64,000 nt of DNA, taken from Mimachlamys varia. Taxonomy: Eukaryota; Mollusca; Bivalvia; Pectinida; Pectinidae. The translations under genes and the position numbers were made by a program. Shown one piece after another: positions 1 to 12,554 of the stretch. The stretch spans positions 7,745,282 to 7,809,281 of the forward strand of contig OX392536.1 in NCBI GenBank assembly GCA_947623455.1, written 5' to 3'. Below the pieces are notes generated by a model. It searched no databases. It saw nothing but the letters and a program-made list of their open reading frames with translations, and had not been told where the DNA came from. How positions within the stretch are numbered: the stretch's first letter is position 1; each line of letters opens with the position of its first letter.

Positions 1-375
1 TACAAAGTCATTGTAATATGTTTAGGTCTAACATGAAGACTACAAAGTCATTTTATATGTTTAGGTCTGAGATGAAGACTACAAAGTCCTTGTATTATGT
101 TTAGGTCTAACATGAAGACCACAAAGTCATTGTATTATGTTTAGGTCTGAAATGAAGACTAAAAAGTCATTGTATATGTTTAGGTCTGAAATGAAGACTA
201 CAAAGTCATTGTAATATGTTTAGGTCTAATATGAAGACCACAAAGTCATTGTATTATGTTTAGGTCTAACATGAAGACTACAAGGTCATTGTATTATATC
301 TAGGTCTTCAATGTAGACCGGAAAGTTATTGCATTGCGTTGAGGTCTTACATGGAGAGTGCAAAGTAATTGTATT
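1..375. repeat. Tandem array, ~40-bp unit, about 9 copies
   Basis: Successive units read roughly ACAAAGTCATTGTATTATGT followed by TTAGGTCTAACATGAAGACT, with 39-41 bp spacing. Copies decay toward the right end, where the last two are strongly diverged. The array runs off the left edge of the window, so its true length is unknown. No coding frame is kept across it. Confidence 0.9.
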
Positions 376-1212
376 GACAGTTACATAAGAGGGTAGCATT
401 CCTAACCTTTATTATCAGCATCTCAAATTACTCCCCCCCACGCACCTGCTTGCCTTTAGGCCAGTATAATGGCAGAGTCTGTTCACATTTAGCAGCTGCC
501 ATAACTCCGATTTCACCTTGCCATTTGTTTCTATGTAATTACATATATAAACAAAGTTGTTATACCAAACTGCACCTCATCAGGACAGTTCCTTAAACGT
601 CAATCCTTCAAATAAAAATGGTAATCCATATTTACTCGAATAAGTGTGAGTTTGATAGACTTGAATATGACCAGATATAATAAAACGGTGTATGTTGATG
701 ATTTAAAACATTTTGTAGTAACACCTGTTGGAGATGGCTGAGAAGTGACAGGGAAATGTCATCGTTATCAGAGAAAGAATGAAACATCATATCAGATCAA
801 GGTAAATATGTCAGATATGTTTATTTATTATCATTTACATTTCCGTAATACACAATTTCTCATTATATTATGTAATATTAATACAATTATCAATACTACT
901 TCACATGTGATACTTAAGTATTCAATGATATTACAGGCCCAATATACGTAACTTTCGGCAAAACTTGAAGCGAAAATCAAGCCTAATAACTTATTATATT
1001 CATAGATTTAGTTGAGAGTAACTGATATCAGCAGTATTCAAGATGAATTCTTACGTGGTAACCGGTACAGCAGCAGTTTGTACTCGATGTTTGTAAACAC
1101 GCGTTCATTTTGAACTGTCTTCTAGCTTCGGCTTGTTGTTGAAGTGGGCCCCACCTGAATTATTTTCAATTCTTTCGATTTTTCTGTCAAGAGTTTCTTG
1201 TTAGTTACCGCT
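376..1212. other. AT-rich non-coding stretch
   Basis: No open frame with recognisable domains, no RNA gene and no clear repeat was seen. It separates the left minisatellite from the TIR element that starts at 1213. Confidence 0.5.
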
Positions 1213-2008
1213 CAGGGCCCAGTTGTTCAAAAGGTGATTAGCTTAATCACTATTTAACGACATTTTTCAAACTTTGATAATTCTGTAAATATACAAGGTA
1301 CAGTCCCCGAAGTTGGCATGTGACATTACTAGATAGTTGATATCTACAAAGTTGGCATGTAAATTGACATTACTAGATAGTTGATATCTACAAATGTAAA
1401 ATTGACATTACTAGATAGTTGATACCTACAAAGTTGGCATGTAAATTGACATTACTAGATAGTTGATATCTACAAAGTTGGTATATAAATTGACATTACT
1501 AGATAGTTGATATCTACAAAGTTGGCATGTAAATTGACATTACTAGATAGTTGATATCTACAAAGTTGGTATATAAATTGACATTACTAGATAGTTGATA
1601 TCTACAAAGTTGGCATGTAAATTGACATTACTAGATAGTTGATATCTACAAAGTTGGTATATAAATTGACATTACTAGATAGTTGATATCTACAAAGTTG
1701 GCATGTAAATTGACATTACTAGATAGTTGACATCTACAAAGTTGGCATTAAATGGACATTACCAGATAGTTGATATCTACAAAGTTGGTATATAAATTGA
1801 CATTACTAGATAGTTGATATCTACAAAGTTGGCATATAAATTGACATTACTAGATAGTTGACATCTACAAAGTTGGAATGTAAATTGACAAAATTTGATA
1901 TTTGCAAAGTTGTAACGCAATCTATGGTTTCATGTTAGAGTTATAGGAGAATTAAACTTTGCGCTAATTACTGATTAAGCTAATTATCTTTTGAACAGCT
2001 GGACCCTG
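1213..2008. mobile_element. Non-autonomous TIR element carrying a minisatellite
   Basis: The left end CAGGGCCCAGTTGTTCAAAA (1213) continues with GGTGATTAGCTTAATCA. It is matched in inverted orientation by the right end at about 1971-2008, which reads CTTTTGAACAGCTGGACCCTG with a few mismatches, giving imperfect inverted repeats of about 37 bp. The interior is almost entirely the 44-bp array, with no protein-coding gene. A CAGGG terminus is compatible with hAT- or P-type elements, but no clear 8-bp target duplication is visible, so the superfamily is left open. A related single terminus occurs at 13,033. Confidence 0.72.
1311..1912. repeat. 44-bp minisatellite, ~13-14 copies
   Basis: The unit contains ACAAAGTTGGCATGTAAATT and GACATTACTAGATAGTTGAT. 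Two subtypes (GGCATGTAAA and GGTATATAAA) alternate through the middle of the array, which suggests expansion as an 88-bp dimer. The array sits wholly inside the TIR element at 1213-2008. The words AAATTGACATTAC and GATATCTACA recur at the left flank of the 23-bp array near 23.2 kb. Confidence 0.92.
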
Positions 2009-4150
2009 TTTTACTTCGTCTTAGACTTATTTTTGTATGGTTATCAACTGGATTTTTTTCATAATTTTTCAGAATCCAAAAACAAATTCCCGAAGTTACG
2101 TATATTGGGCCTTTAATACAATTGGTATGGATAAAGCAGTATGTAATGTCCTTCTGGAAAGTCCTCAGACTAGGAACACATCGCCGGGACTCTACTTGCT
2201 TGTAAAATACATAGACACTTCACTGAGCTTTTTCAGTGTCTGATAGTCGATTTTTGTGTGAAATTTAACCTCTTAACGTATCAAGCTGAACTTTTGAAAT
2301 TATTTTCATTATGGTTTTAGATTGATAGTATCGCAAAAAGAAAATTGGAAAATTTAGGTTTTTATATTTCTTTTTAATTATTCATATTTCGCTATATTAT
2401 CTATATAATATCATATAGATTGTTATTCTCCTAGCCACAAGTGCCTGCGGTAAAATACCGTACACGATTCTGGGACAAGGAGCATTCCGCTAGTTAAAAA
2501 TGCAAAGACATCCCTGACGCAAACACGATTATGCCAAGAAAATCCAGGGTGAAGAACTATATAAGGTTGTCTTTACCTCTATGCAGTTTATCACCAGACT
2601 TGAATCTGTTAGAAGCTCACCGATCAGCAACATAGAATGGTTTCTGCCACTCTGACCAACAGCTTTACTACGTTTATTATACACATTTTTTAACAGTTGA
2701 ATGTGTGCATTTAAAAATGACAAGAAAATATAGCTGATTGAAATTTAGAATAGAATTAGATTTAGAATATTTTGTTGAAAATCTATATACACAAAATCTT
2801 TATATATTCGTCTGCTGACGTGAGCATGCAATATCATTTTCCTTTTCTGTCAGGTTTTCCTTGAGAGTGATCATTTTATTTGTTGCTACTTTAAATCCTG
2901 TCTCTTGTCTCTACTTTGTCGTCTCGTCTATTTCACCGTCATATTGGGGTTCATTACTCATTTCCTCATCACTGTAATAGAAAAAAACAAGATAAATGTG
3001 ATAATTAGTACCTGCATGAAGAAATTATGTTTGCAGAATTTAAATACATAGTTATGTATATTATATCACAAAATATTTTGCATCAAACGTCCTTTGTATT
3101 GCTAGAGTATGTGGACATTTTCTTTTCCAAGTTTGTCTGGTCTTTGATTCTTCACTCCAGTCAGTCAAATACTGATGGAATTGTACCTGGAGTAATAAAT
3201 GTTCTTACCGATATCCAGCAATTCTTAAGGGACTATATGGTTAAAATCTAAATAGTCTCATTTTTAGAAAGCATATTACAAGTCTTAATTTTCTTTTAAT
3301 ACCGCAAATTCAAAGCGATAGCCAGCTATCTAAAACGTTTAAAGTTTTTTTTTTAAATCTAGGTATTAGTTACGACCCGTTCCTAATACATAAATTATCT
3401 GACGTCACGCACGCGCTGTTCGTGAACAAAAATAACGTAGTAAAGCCATGCGAATCGATCTTCGTTGTAAAACCATAAACGAGGCAAGCCCGTGGGAAAC
3501 TCAGATATGTATATGGTTATATAAAGCTGGTACAGAGAGAATCATGGTGTTTTCTTATTAATTCCATATAGGCTATTAATATCAGGAAATTAAAAAAAAT
3601 CATTTTCAAGCATTTTTACATCCCGAAGTCAAACTTAAAAGGTGAAAAATAGGCTTATGCCTTTCAAATAAAATATTAATACCTCGTTATGGCCGCCACT
3701 AGCTAAATTACTTGCTAACGAGCAACAAAGCACTATTTGCATGTCAATCCAATAATCATCTATATAAGCTATGAACCTAGCTTATATTATAATAGAACAA
3801 TATTATTCATTAACGAGATGTGCCTTAGAAAAGGAATAAGATGTATTGAAAGAAAAGCAATTTGTTAATCCCGACACACGTGTCTTTGTTTACAAACGCC
3901 TCAATTTTCATTTCTTTACTGTGACAGGGCGTGACAGAATTTCCCTTGCCAGACCATATGACCAATTTGACCAAAAAGCAGCCGAGAAAATCGAAATTTC
4001 AATCCTGTATAAAATTTCCATATTTATCGAAGTTTACTGTATGGCCGCGCAAATCTCTTTATTTTTGGTCGGTTTAAGCAATCATTTCACTAATTTCCTG
4101 TTTCCTTGCTACGAAATATACGGCAATCATCTAATTTAGAACTAGCTCAA
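2009..4150. other. AT-rich non-coding stretch
   Basis: Short open frames occur (for example 3846-4139 on the plus strand), but none shows a domain, codon bias or splice context that supports a gene. One TGACGTCA palindrome lies at 3400-3407. Nothing else was identified. Confidence 0.5.
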
Positions 4151-4151
4151 A

Positions 4152-4335
4152 TTTACTTCTAAATTCATAAATCAAAGGGAATTTACGCACTAGACCCTTC
4201 TACTGCTACATTAGTTTAGAAATTTTGGATTCCCATCTTTTGGCCTCTAGCATCAGAGGGACGCAACAGCTGTATGATGCAGTAAAGTTAATTTTTTCGG
4301 AATACTGTATGTATTACCAAATCTAAAAGGTGTAG
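4152..4335. repeat. Dispersed repeat R2, copy 1
   Basis: This segment is diverged but collinear with 47,275-47,465. Shared words include TTTTGGATTCCCA, CTCTAGCAT/CTCCTAGCAT, CTGTATGA followed by GCAGT, and a shared end near TATTACCAAATCTAAA/TATTACTAAATTTGAA. There is no coding content. It probably derives from a transposable element of unknown class. Confidence 0.65.
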
Positions 4336-4375
4336 CGTTGGTGTGTTATGTCGTCTTTACTATGTTTTTGACTGT

Positions 4376-4818
4376 GTGAAAATCAGAGAATACGAAAGCT
4401 TCAACAAAACCATAATCCGAACTCAAAATCGATTAAACTAGAGGCAAAATAAGATCAAAAGAAATATTTACATGGAGAAAGCACAAGTGAATAGGACCAG
4501 GGCCCGTATTCATGGAAACGTTGTCATGCTCAAGCATGGATTCTTTGCTCAACCCAGCTTTTTTAAAACTGACCTGAATCACATTGAAGAGTCAAAATGT
4601 CATTGTAAATGTTGAAAACAGCTTTCGACTTCATGCCTCCTCAATTTTTTACAAAAACTTTGACAAAATTAGACTGTTTAAATAATGTTTAGCCATAACA
4701 AGAAATGAGGCTTGAGCACAGAATCAATGCTTGAGCATGAGAACGGTTTCATGAATACGGCCCCAGGTGTTCCGGAATAGCTAGCGTCTTCTGCTTCATC
4801 GACGACACCCGCCATGGT
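4376..4818 (-). mobile_element. Retroelement 3' tail R1 (copy a), split by a MITE
   Basis: This copy belongs to a dispersed family (also at 8785, 16,078, 20,125, 31,425, 44,735, 51,770 and 52,165). All copies share one end, which reads CGAAGCGTCAACAAAACCAT-like on this strand, and differ in how far they extend the other way. The coding orientation is minus, as shown by the longer copies at 31.4 and 20.1 kb, which carry a reverse-transcriptase C-terminal tail. Here the body is interrupted at 4501-4763 by an inserted MITE. Confidence 0.75.
4501..4763. mobile_element. 263-bp MITE with CAG target duplication
   Basis: The terminal inverted repeats read GGCCCGTATTCATGGAAACG at the left. At the right they read CGGTTTCATGAATACGGCCC, and the similarity continues inward (CTCAAGCAT on both sides). 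The element is flanked by CAG at 4498-4500 and 4764-4766, while uninterrupted copies of the host repeat have a single CAG at that place. A 3-bp CAG duplication and G-rich termini fit the PIF/Harbinger superfamily. There is no coding capacity, so it would need a transposase in trans. Confidence 0.82.
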
Positions 4819-5095
4819 ATCCATATACTGTATGTACAGTATCTAAGACTATGTATACCTACTTTCATATATGGCAATAAACTTATTTAACACGTATGTT
4901 GATGTTTAATAAGTACTTTATGAAAAAACTTGAAACCTTTGTATTTGTTGTGCTATCAATAATTTGACATGCTATTTTCACATTTTGAAAAAGGATAAAT
5001 CATTTAAAACAGGAACTGTTTATATGCCTACGTGGTGCCGATGAATCTACCTTGCATAATGGTCCTTAATATCTTCTAACAGTCCACTGCTTTTT

Positions 5096-5111
5096 ATCAT
5101 CATCATCATCA

Positions 5112-5154
<43 letters not shown>
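5096..5154. repeat. (ATC)n microsatellite
   Basis: This is a near-perfect run of ATC/CAT triplets of about 59 bp with one interruption. It produces an artificial poly-Asp stretch when read on the minus strand; that is not evidence of a gene. Confidence 0.97.
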
Positions 5155-5990
5155 TTTTGATATGTGATGAAAATGAAAAATATTCCCCATACCTTTCATT
5201 AGGTACACTATTTGGTACACAACGATGTTGTTTGTTTTACTACGTTTAGCTTGACTAGAAGTCATTGTGGATGCGTTGACACGGTGGCTGTGCTCATTTA
5301 GCCTCGATCTGAGTTAGGAATACCAGGCATGCATATAACTTTAAGAGTAAACTCGACCGGAAGTCGTCATCCGTTACACACATGTATAACCGTTAAGACG
5401 AGTACACACATACAGTAATGTAAACAGACAAGGCCCAACTAGTCACTAAACGTAAACAATAACAAATGCTGCACAGTGGATACGTATTACCCGCCAGCTA
5501 GGTATATGCGCTAAGGTATGTAATACAACACTATCTGTATACGCCAGTCCCGGGATGCTAGCTACATGTGTCAGCCAAGTGTACTGGAGCAGACCTGTAT
5601 GCACTTCATTTACCCACAGAAAGAATATCAAATTGAACTTTGGATAAAATGATATACAGTGTGTGATAATGGGCCCCAGTGATGGATAGCCATCGACAAT
5701 GGAAGTGGCTCATTGTTAAATAATGGATAACCACCAACAACGTAAGTGATTAATTGGGTAAAATGAAGGGATGGGAAACTTTGTATCGTCATACATTACT
5801 ACTGTGGTCAGTGATTATGGTGTAGTGATTCCATAATGTTACTTTATGTCGGAAAAACCTCTGGACGGGACAGAGAAGTTGTAATTCCGTTACATAGAAC
5901 TACATTTGTGAATGCGCTAAATGATAATGCTGTATCTAAACAAGATAAAACAAATACTTTCAAAGTAATTTAGACCAAATTTCCACCAAC
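5155..5990. other. Non-coding stretch upstream of the TRIM pseudogene
   Basis: No gene, RNA or clear repeat was seen. Short imperfect repeats of the words ATGGATA and CAACAA occur near 5680-5760. Confidence 0.45.
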
Positions 5991-7585
5991 ATGGCAACTC
6001 TAAGCAAGGCGCCTCTTTGAATGACAGGTCGAACGATCTGTAGTTACCATAAGGGGAGACAACTGGACTTCTTTTGTGAACAATGTCAAGAACTGGTCTG
6101 TGCTAAATGCCCGTCTTCAGTTCACAAAGGCCACATCCTCTGTGATAAAAGTTAACTCACACCCCAGAAGGCCCAGGACATCCAACACTTTATTCACAAA
6201 ACAGAACGAAATGATCTCGTAGAAATTGGAAATTATATCACCGCTACTGATACCCTCCTAAAGAACAACGGGAGTAGTTTTGAAAAACTGTCACAAAAAT
6301 TAGAACTTCAAACAGAAAAATTAAAACAAGAACTGGACATGCTCACAGCACAGACACTCTCTGTTTATCACGAAATGAAAGAAAACAATGCAACGCTGAT
6401 TAAGAAATATAAAAAAACCTGGAGATGTACGAGAAAAAAGTAAAACAGCAGATTCAAAAATGCAAAGGAGCTCTCCAGCGTGGTTTTCACTTACAAATTT
6501 ATAATACGTCTTGTGATATCCACATCCCCGCATACAGTTTCCCTTTGACACCCGTCTTGGGTACTGGCAGCTTCACTCCGAATGGAAATTATTCCAATCA
6601 CTTGAAAAAAACTTTAGGAAAGGTCAACACTTCAGGTCAAGGTCAAACTTTAACTGACCAGGATCGGTCAGTCTCAACATCTGATGATCAAGGACAACCC
6701 TCAACACAACAACAATAGTCAAGAACAAAAGGGACGAAAGCAGTGACAGCATACAAACTACTGCCACAGACCAACGTAGTGGAGGGGTGGAGATCTCCAT
6801 GTAACACGGGTTCTATATGGCCCACCATTGATGGTCAAATGTGGACCAAGTACGGTTATACATTAACTCTCCTGGACAGGAAGGGTAACGTAATACAGAA
6901 AGTCAATCACAATGTCGCTATCTATGATATAAGTTTGTCACCTACCACACACACAATGTGGGTCTGTGACAGTAACAAAAACATCACAGAGCTGGTATCA
7001 GGACGACTGACACAAAGATTCAGTACCAAGGAGACACCCATGAGTATATGTATTACAGCCAGTAACCATGTCATTGTAGGGATGACTAACAACATCTCCA
7101 AATTTACCACAGATGGTAAAATGGTGTGTACTTCTATGGCTACAGGGACTGGGAAATCATTAGTGTGTGCACCATACAGGATCTCAGAGTGTCCTGTCAC
7201 TCACAATGTCGCAGTGGTTGATTTCAGTAGCGAAAGTGATGGTGGCGATGGAAAACGACATGTTGTTGTGATGGACACTGATTTCAAGGAAATGTTTGTA
7301 TATAGAGGTGACATTCCAAGTATAAATACTATACTGACACCTAAAACAAAAGGTAAACCATTTTACCCACGAGATGTGGTGTATGACAGTGTTGGGAACC
7401 TGATTAAAGGGAGCCGGTACAACTACAGGGTCCTACTCATCAGTGGAGCTGGTGAGTGCCTCAGGGTCATACACACAGATAAAGGCTGTGTATGGGCTGT
7501 AGGTATAGACAGGGAGGATAGTCTTTGGGCAGCATTTGGATTATGAGAACAAAACGTGAAAATTCTACAGTACAGTAGTATCTAG
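5991..7585 (+). pseudogene. TRIM/B-box-NHL-like protein pseudogene, intronless
   Basis: The plus strand encodes a recognisable B-box type 2 zinc finger (C-x2-H, then FFCEQCQELVCAKC, then H-KGH) near 6050-6150. A coiled-coil-like stretch follows (6160-6480), then a Ser/Thr/Gln-rich linker, then a beta-propeller-like C-terminal half (6740-7585) with repeated hydrophobic blades. This is the layout of bivalve TRIM2/TRIM3/TRIM45-like B-box proteins, a family greatly expanded in these animals and often single-exon. The likely start is ATG at 5991. Lesions are TGA at 6018, TAA at 6153, a frameshift in the A-run near 6411-6417, TAG at 6716 and TGA at 7544; the homologous frame ends at TAG 7583-7585. 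No intron boundaries are needed. It is most likely a dead tandem or retroposed copy. A functional product is unlikely unless sequencing errors explain the lesions. Confidence 0.85.
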
Positions 7586-8784
7586 TTGCTATGACTACGA
7601 CAAAAAATAGAAATTGAATAAAAGAACCTTATCATGATTGCATAAAGCTTCGAATATGACAGCTCCCAACTTATAAAACGATACGTAATTCCCCACGGGA
7701 TGCCTAAGGCTTATAGAATATTGATACGCCACAGGATTAAGTTCTATTTTTTGTTCAAAATATAGTAAAAATACAAAAATATTAATAAAATCCATTAGAT
7801 ATCTATTAATTACTTTACAAGTTTTTGATTTCCTTGCTTTATATGATTTAATTCTGAAATAACGAAAAAATTGTACACAAATAGTGCGCAATGATATCGG
7901 ACCGAAACTTTGATTTCTTATATCATCACTGATGATGGTATAAGTTGTGATGATATCAGTTTTATCAAGCTGATATTTTCTGATATTTCGCTGGTAAAAT
8001 GTATTACATATTTATGATGTATGTTCTTAGGAATGTATCTTACCTGAGAGTACACATGTTTGTGACGTCATTAATGGTGTTGGGTATTTGGCGTACTCGT
8101 ATTGTGTGTTACATGTTTTGAAATCAACTAACTCGATTGGTCTGAGTTGTTATTTCGGCTACTGACCAATCACAGCACGCGTTTGACCAATCGGTGTACA
8201 TGTAGCTAATATTAATTTCATTTGGACACAAAGCGAAGCTGACCTTGATTGAACAGACGTTTCTCATATTGCTTTACGGTTAAATTCCAAATCGCATGAA
8301 CAGAAGTACCTACACAGCATCCTGGTCAGTGCGTCGCGTTTATTTATTTTATTCTAATTTATAGATATGAAAAATATTAAATATAAATCAATAACGCGGA
8401 AAGTTTAATTTATCCGTAAATTGTATATGGGATGGTGCCAAGATATATTTGTTATATGTTATATGTTTTTTTAATTGTAGGTTCTTTTGAACCCTGACCT
8501 CAATTGTGACAATATATTGTGTGACCGAAAGATTGAAATGAGTTTTGTGAAATATGAATTACGTTTTGTGGACAAAATACGTGATTCCCTATGTTGTAAA
8601 TGAGAGGATGCATTTGTTTCCTTGTCAATCGTCTCAAAGGAGACGCAATTTTTATCCGTAATATAACTATTCATTTTATTTGTAAAATTACTCACACATA
8701 CTATATTTTGTTAAAAATGACAGTAAGCACAATATGAATAAGATTGAGACCTGGCTATAAACCGGTTGTCGCTGGGACAAAAAA
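7586..8784. other. AT-rich non-coding stretch
   Basis: No gene is visible. There is a TGACGTCA palindrome at 8063-8070. Two CCAAT words lie close together (about 8163-8195, in GACCAATCAC and GACCAATCGG). Such words are seen in promoters, but no first exon could be supported nearby. Confidence 0.45.
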
Positions 8785-8918
8785 AAAAGAATACTAAAGC
8801 GTCAACAAAACCATAATCCGAACTCAAAATCGATTAAACTAGAGGCAAAAAAGGAACAAAGGAAATATGTACATGGAGAGTCTCCTTAAAGCACAAGAGA
8901 ATAAGACCAAACGGTTCG
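8785..8918 (-). mobile_element. Retroelement 3' tail R1 (copy b), truncated
   Basis: It matches the R1 family from the shared end (AAAGCGTCAACAAAACCATA) to about the AGAATAAGACCA word and then stops. It is therefore a severely 5'-truncated copy in the family's coding orientation (minus). Confidence 0.8.
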
Positions 8919-9690
8919 GCTTGTTAACATAGATGTCCAGTTTGTAGAGGAACGTTATAAGTTCAGAGCAAATGCATAATGCACCGGTTTATATAAGTTT
9001 CTATAAACGAATAATCGTTACCGGACGACGAGAGATAACTCTAAGAAAAACTCTCAAAAACTTTACTGTGATCATCGAACGATTTCCCACGCGGTAAAAG
9101 AGTAAAACTTGCCAACACCAAATCCGTTTGTTTCTTCATATTTTTATATAATATGAACTGCAATATTCTGTTTAAAAAGTTATCGTCAGATGCCTATTAC
9201 TTTATATAATGAATTACGGGATCGTTTTACATCGCACAATGATCCCATGGCATCTCCCTACTATATGGTGCCATGGCTTTTCTTGCTGTATGTATTTCGG
9301 AAAGATAATCACTGCCTTGTACCCGGTAGGAAGGGGACAATTTAAGACGACGGCAACTAAAATCGACAAAGGCAGGTATCTACCTCCAATGCACGGTTCT
9401 CCTTATTGTCAAAGTTGATTAAAATTCACATGGACGACTCGTGATATAAGTCAACTGCCACCTCCATTTAGAGTTATCTCCAATTTCTTTTAAAAAATGT
9501 ATACAGAATAAACTGTTAATTAGTAGGGACCGCCAACAAGTGATGATGCACGTACATCAGTTCATTTTTTCTTTAATCTTATGTTCCCCAACCAAAATAG
9601 CAATGCTAAGATGTACTATATGGCAATCTTTACCTTGTTGTAATGCACTGATATACGTGGGGACTATGATTATTGCAATCAGATGTACCG
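8919..9690. other. Non-coding stretch
   Basis: No supportable gene or repeat was found. The short open frames at 9209-9418 and 9540-9764 lack domains, and the second overlaps the SINE fragment. Confidence 0.45.
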
Positions 9691-9694
9691 ACTT

Positions 9695-9855
9695 AGGCAC
9701 TTGTGTTGTATCCTTGAGCAAGATACTTTACTCCACTTGTTCCAGTCTACTCAGTTGTAAATGAATACGTGGTTGGGCAATGCTAGAAATTGTAGAATAC
9801 TAGCTGTGAGCGCCGAAATGGCAGCACCGTTTATATGCTCTCCAGTGAGTTGAGA
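9695..9855 (+). mobile_element. SINE fragment (conserved core domain)
   Basis: It contains CCTTGAGCAAGATACTTTAC, then TTGTTCCAGTCTACTCAG and TGTAAATGAATACGTGG, then AAATGGCAGCACCG. The same ordered words occur in the tRNA-headed SINE at 50,350. The core resembles the central domain shared by widespread metazoan SINEs, judged from memory. The tRNA-like head is missing or too diverged to recognise here. Confidence 0.7.
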
Positions 9856-12554
9856 ACAACATTTGTTAGTGGCGAGGCTTCCGTGCATGCTTACATGCCT
9901 GAGCATGCAAACTATCCGTTGTGATACTGTTTTCCGTCAGCTTCAGGGGGGCTTCGCAATCTCTGTCAAATATTTTTTTTTATTGGTTTTTCTTCTGTTT
10001 TGAACCTGTGCTTAAAAAAAACTAAAAGATGACAATTAGATTTTGTTTTCAGAAGATTGTTTCGGGAAGATTGATAGTAGCAATTTTTAACTCACATATA
10101 TATTGTTAATATAATCGGATTAACTTGTTTTTTTTTATTTTGCCGAAAATTTGTGTTCGAAATATTTGACAATCCGCTATTTTCTTGTTTAAGTATCTGA
10201 TTCTAATTTTTTGGATAGTAATACCGACTACCTCATCTTGTTTTAGTTTAAATTGAAAAGTAAGAAATGTTCGACGATAACATTTGTTTTCAAGATTAGA
10301 ACGAAATTCTAGATAGAAAGTCTAGATGATAATTAAGAAAATCCTGTTATTACGAGAAAGATAATTTCCCCTGTCCCTCCTGATCTTATTCATTAAGATT
10401 ATTTATGTATGAAATTATATAGAATGGATGAATACATGAATTAACTGAATAAAATGAATTTTTGAATGAAAAAGGAAATGAATGAATGAATGAATGAAGT
10501 ACGGCGAATGTTAGCCCTCATATGAGGACATCATTGTATCTGTTGGTGCTTTGAAAAATAAAATCTTTAAAAAAAAGATAATTTTTAACTTGAAGTTGTT
10601 CCTGTAATTTTCATATATTTTTCCCGTTTACTATAAACGTACGTACTTTTTTTTGTTGTGCACTCAAATTTTAGCTCATAATCTAATTTGAACTTATAAG
10701 CGTAATAGCGAATTGGCGAACTCACAAAACTAACTGTTGAAAGCAATATATAGAAACTGTAATTAGTTGAATCACAATTTAGCGGAATTACTTCAGCACA
10801 AAAACCGCTAAAACATATTTACGCTAATAGTAATTATTTTTACAAAAAACTATGTTAGCACTGATTTATCCTCATCGCAAATAACACTAAATGACAAAAA
10901 GTTTTTCTCGAGACTTCATACTTAACTAGCACGTTCTTGCAATTAAAATGACGTTTTTTTGTTGTCTGTGATAAGTTAAAATCTTACTTCTTTTTATTCT
11001 GTACCAACAAATTCACTACACATATCGCACAACCTCGTTAATAATGACAAAAAAAATTGATGAAACTATACAATTTATTTGCTACCAAAAAGCCAACCCA
11101 TAAACATTGAAAGATCTACACAGCTAACTTCGAAAGAATTTTTCATACATTTGTAAATTATAACATTTCCATTCATAAAAGCAAACTAAATACGAATTGA
11201 TAACTCAAAAATATTTACACATCATCAAAATCCTACACATTGTTCAACGCCATATGTAGAGAATATGCTTTTGCCATTTAAAAAAAAAATGGGACTAAAT
11301 TCCTCATGTACGACACATTTCGTTAACCTCCAGTGGCTACTAAACAAATATAGCACAAGCGGGGAGATTTTTTTCAAGTTAAACACATTTTTAACAAAAC
11401 TATTGACTTTTTATATGTCAATTAGATTTGACACCACGCTAGGCGGTAAGGCCTATCTAAGTCCTTTCAACATTTATTTACAAACATTACATTTTATCAA
11501 GCATAGTAATTCAAATATACTATGTAGGGGAGATAACTCCGATTGAGATTATGGAATTACTATTATTCAAATCATGTTCTGTTTATGCTTTGACATATAC
11601 ATCAATTTGGTATATTTATTAACAACTCTCATTCACATCAAAGTGAAAGATGAAAGGATACAGGCTCAAAGGTCTCTATGTATTAACACACTGGCCCTCC
11701 GCCAACTGGAGTTAAAGGATAGCTTACCAAGAATTATACATTTAACATGATTTCAGAATATGATATGGATTCAAATTTGAAAATAAAGTTATAATCATTA
11801 TTTTCATTACGCCAGTCGAGCAACAAGAGATGTAGTAAAGATGAAAAATACATACTTGTGTATGCACCAGAGGCAGTGCTTATCAATTAAGTGACACTAT
11901 TAAATATAAACACCATTTTAAATACCTGGTTGATTTTGGATTAGGATTTTGTTATTCTGTTATTTATTTTCAATGTTAAGTTTAGTTGTGAGTGAGATTA
12001 CATATTAAATCTTTTAGTTAAATTGATTCAGTTATTTTTTTGCAAAATGCATTTGTTGGTATTAACGCTATATATCATGAACCCATTTAATAAAGTATTG
12101 AGATAAAACTAATCATGGTAAAAAGTTATATCAAATTGAGAATTTTCAAAAATGTTCTTTACTAATTGTATTCTTAACTGCTTTAAATTGATCATTAAAA
12201 ATTAAATTGGAAACGTTTTTCAATATTATTTTTAATCAATTTATCCAAATTTATATCATTTAGACCTCAGTTCATTTTATCAAATTCATATTTTCCTAAT
12301 TTAATATAGTTTTCCGTTAAAAATTTGTGTGTGAATACAAAATGTAATCAGCTACAATTAGTAACAGACCGATCACGTCATATTGGTGTATTGACTGTAC
12401 TTGAGCAATTAGGTTTATAATTTTTATTAATTAATAAAATATCAATAAAAGTGAAAAGGAGTTTATGTTTACATTGTAGGCTTATTAATAAGATTTGTTC
12501 AATCATATTTTGTCAGTAGTCTTTTCTATTGATGGCTAGTAGGTATTATTCAAC
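9856..12554. other. Long AT-rich non-coding stretch
   Basis: Rich in poly-A/poly-T runs. It contains a short (GAAT)n-type microsatellite at about 10,478-10,500. No domain-bearing open frame, RNA gene or clear TIR element was recognised. Confidence 0.45.

Noticed and set aside
1..375. CRISPR-like regular repeats
   Set aside because: Units are contiguous without unique spacers, and the DNA is eukaryotic; it is an ordinary tandem repeat. The same applies to the arrays at 1.3, 13.8 and 23.3 kb.
3846..4139. 97-codon plus-strand frame
   Set aside because: No domain, no splice context and an AT-rich composition typical of chance frames here.
5047..5265. Minus-strand protein with a poly-aspartate run
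   Set aside because: It is the translation of an ATC microsatellite.
8160..8340. Promoter with two CCAAT words
   Set aside because: No first exon, TATA or downstream gene on either strand could be tied to it.
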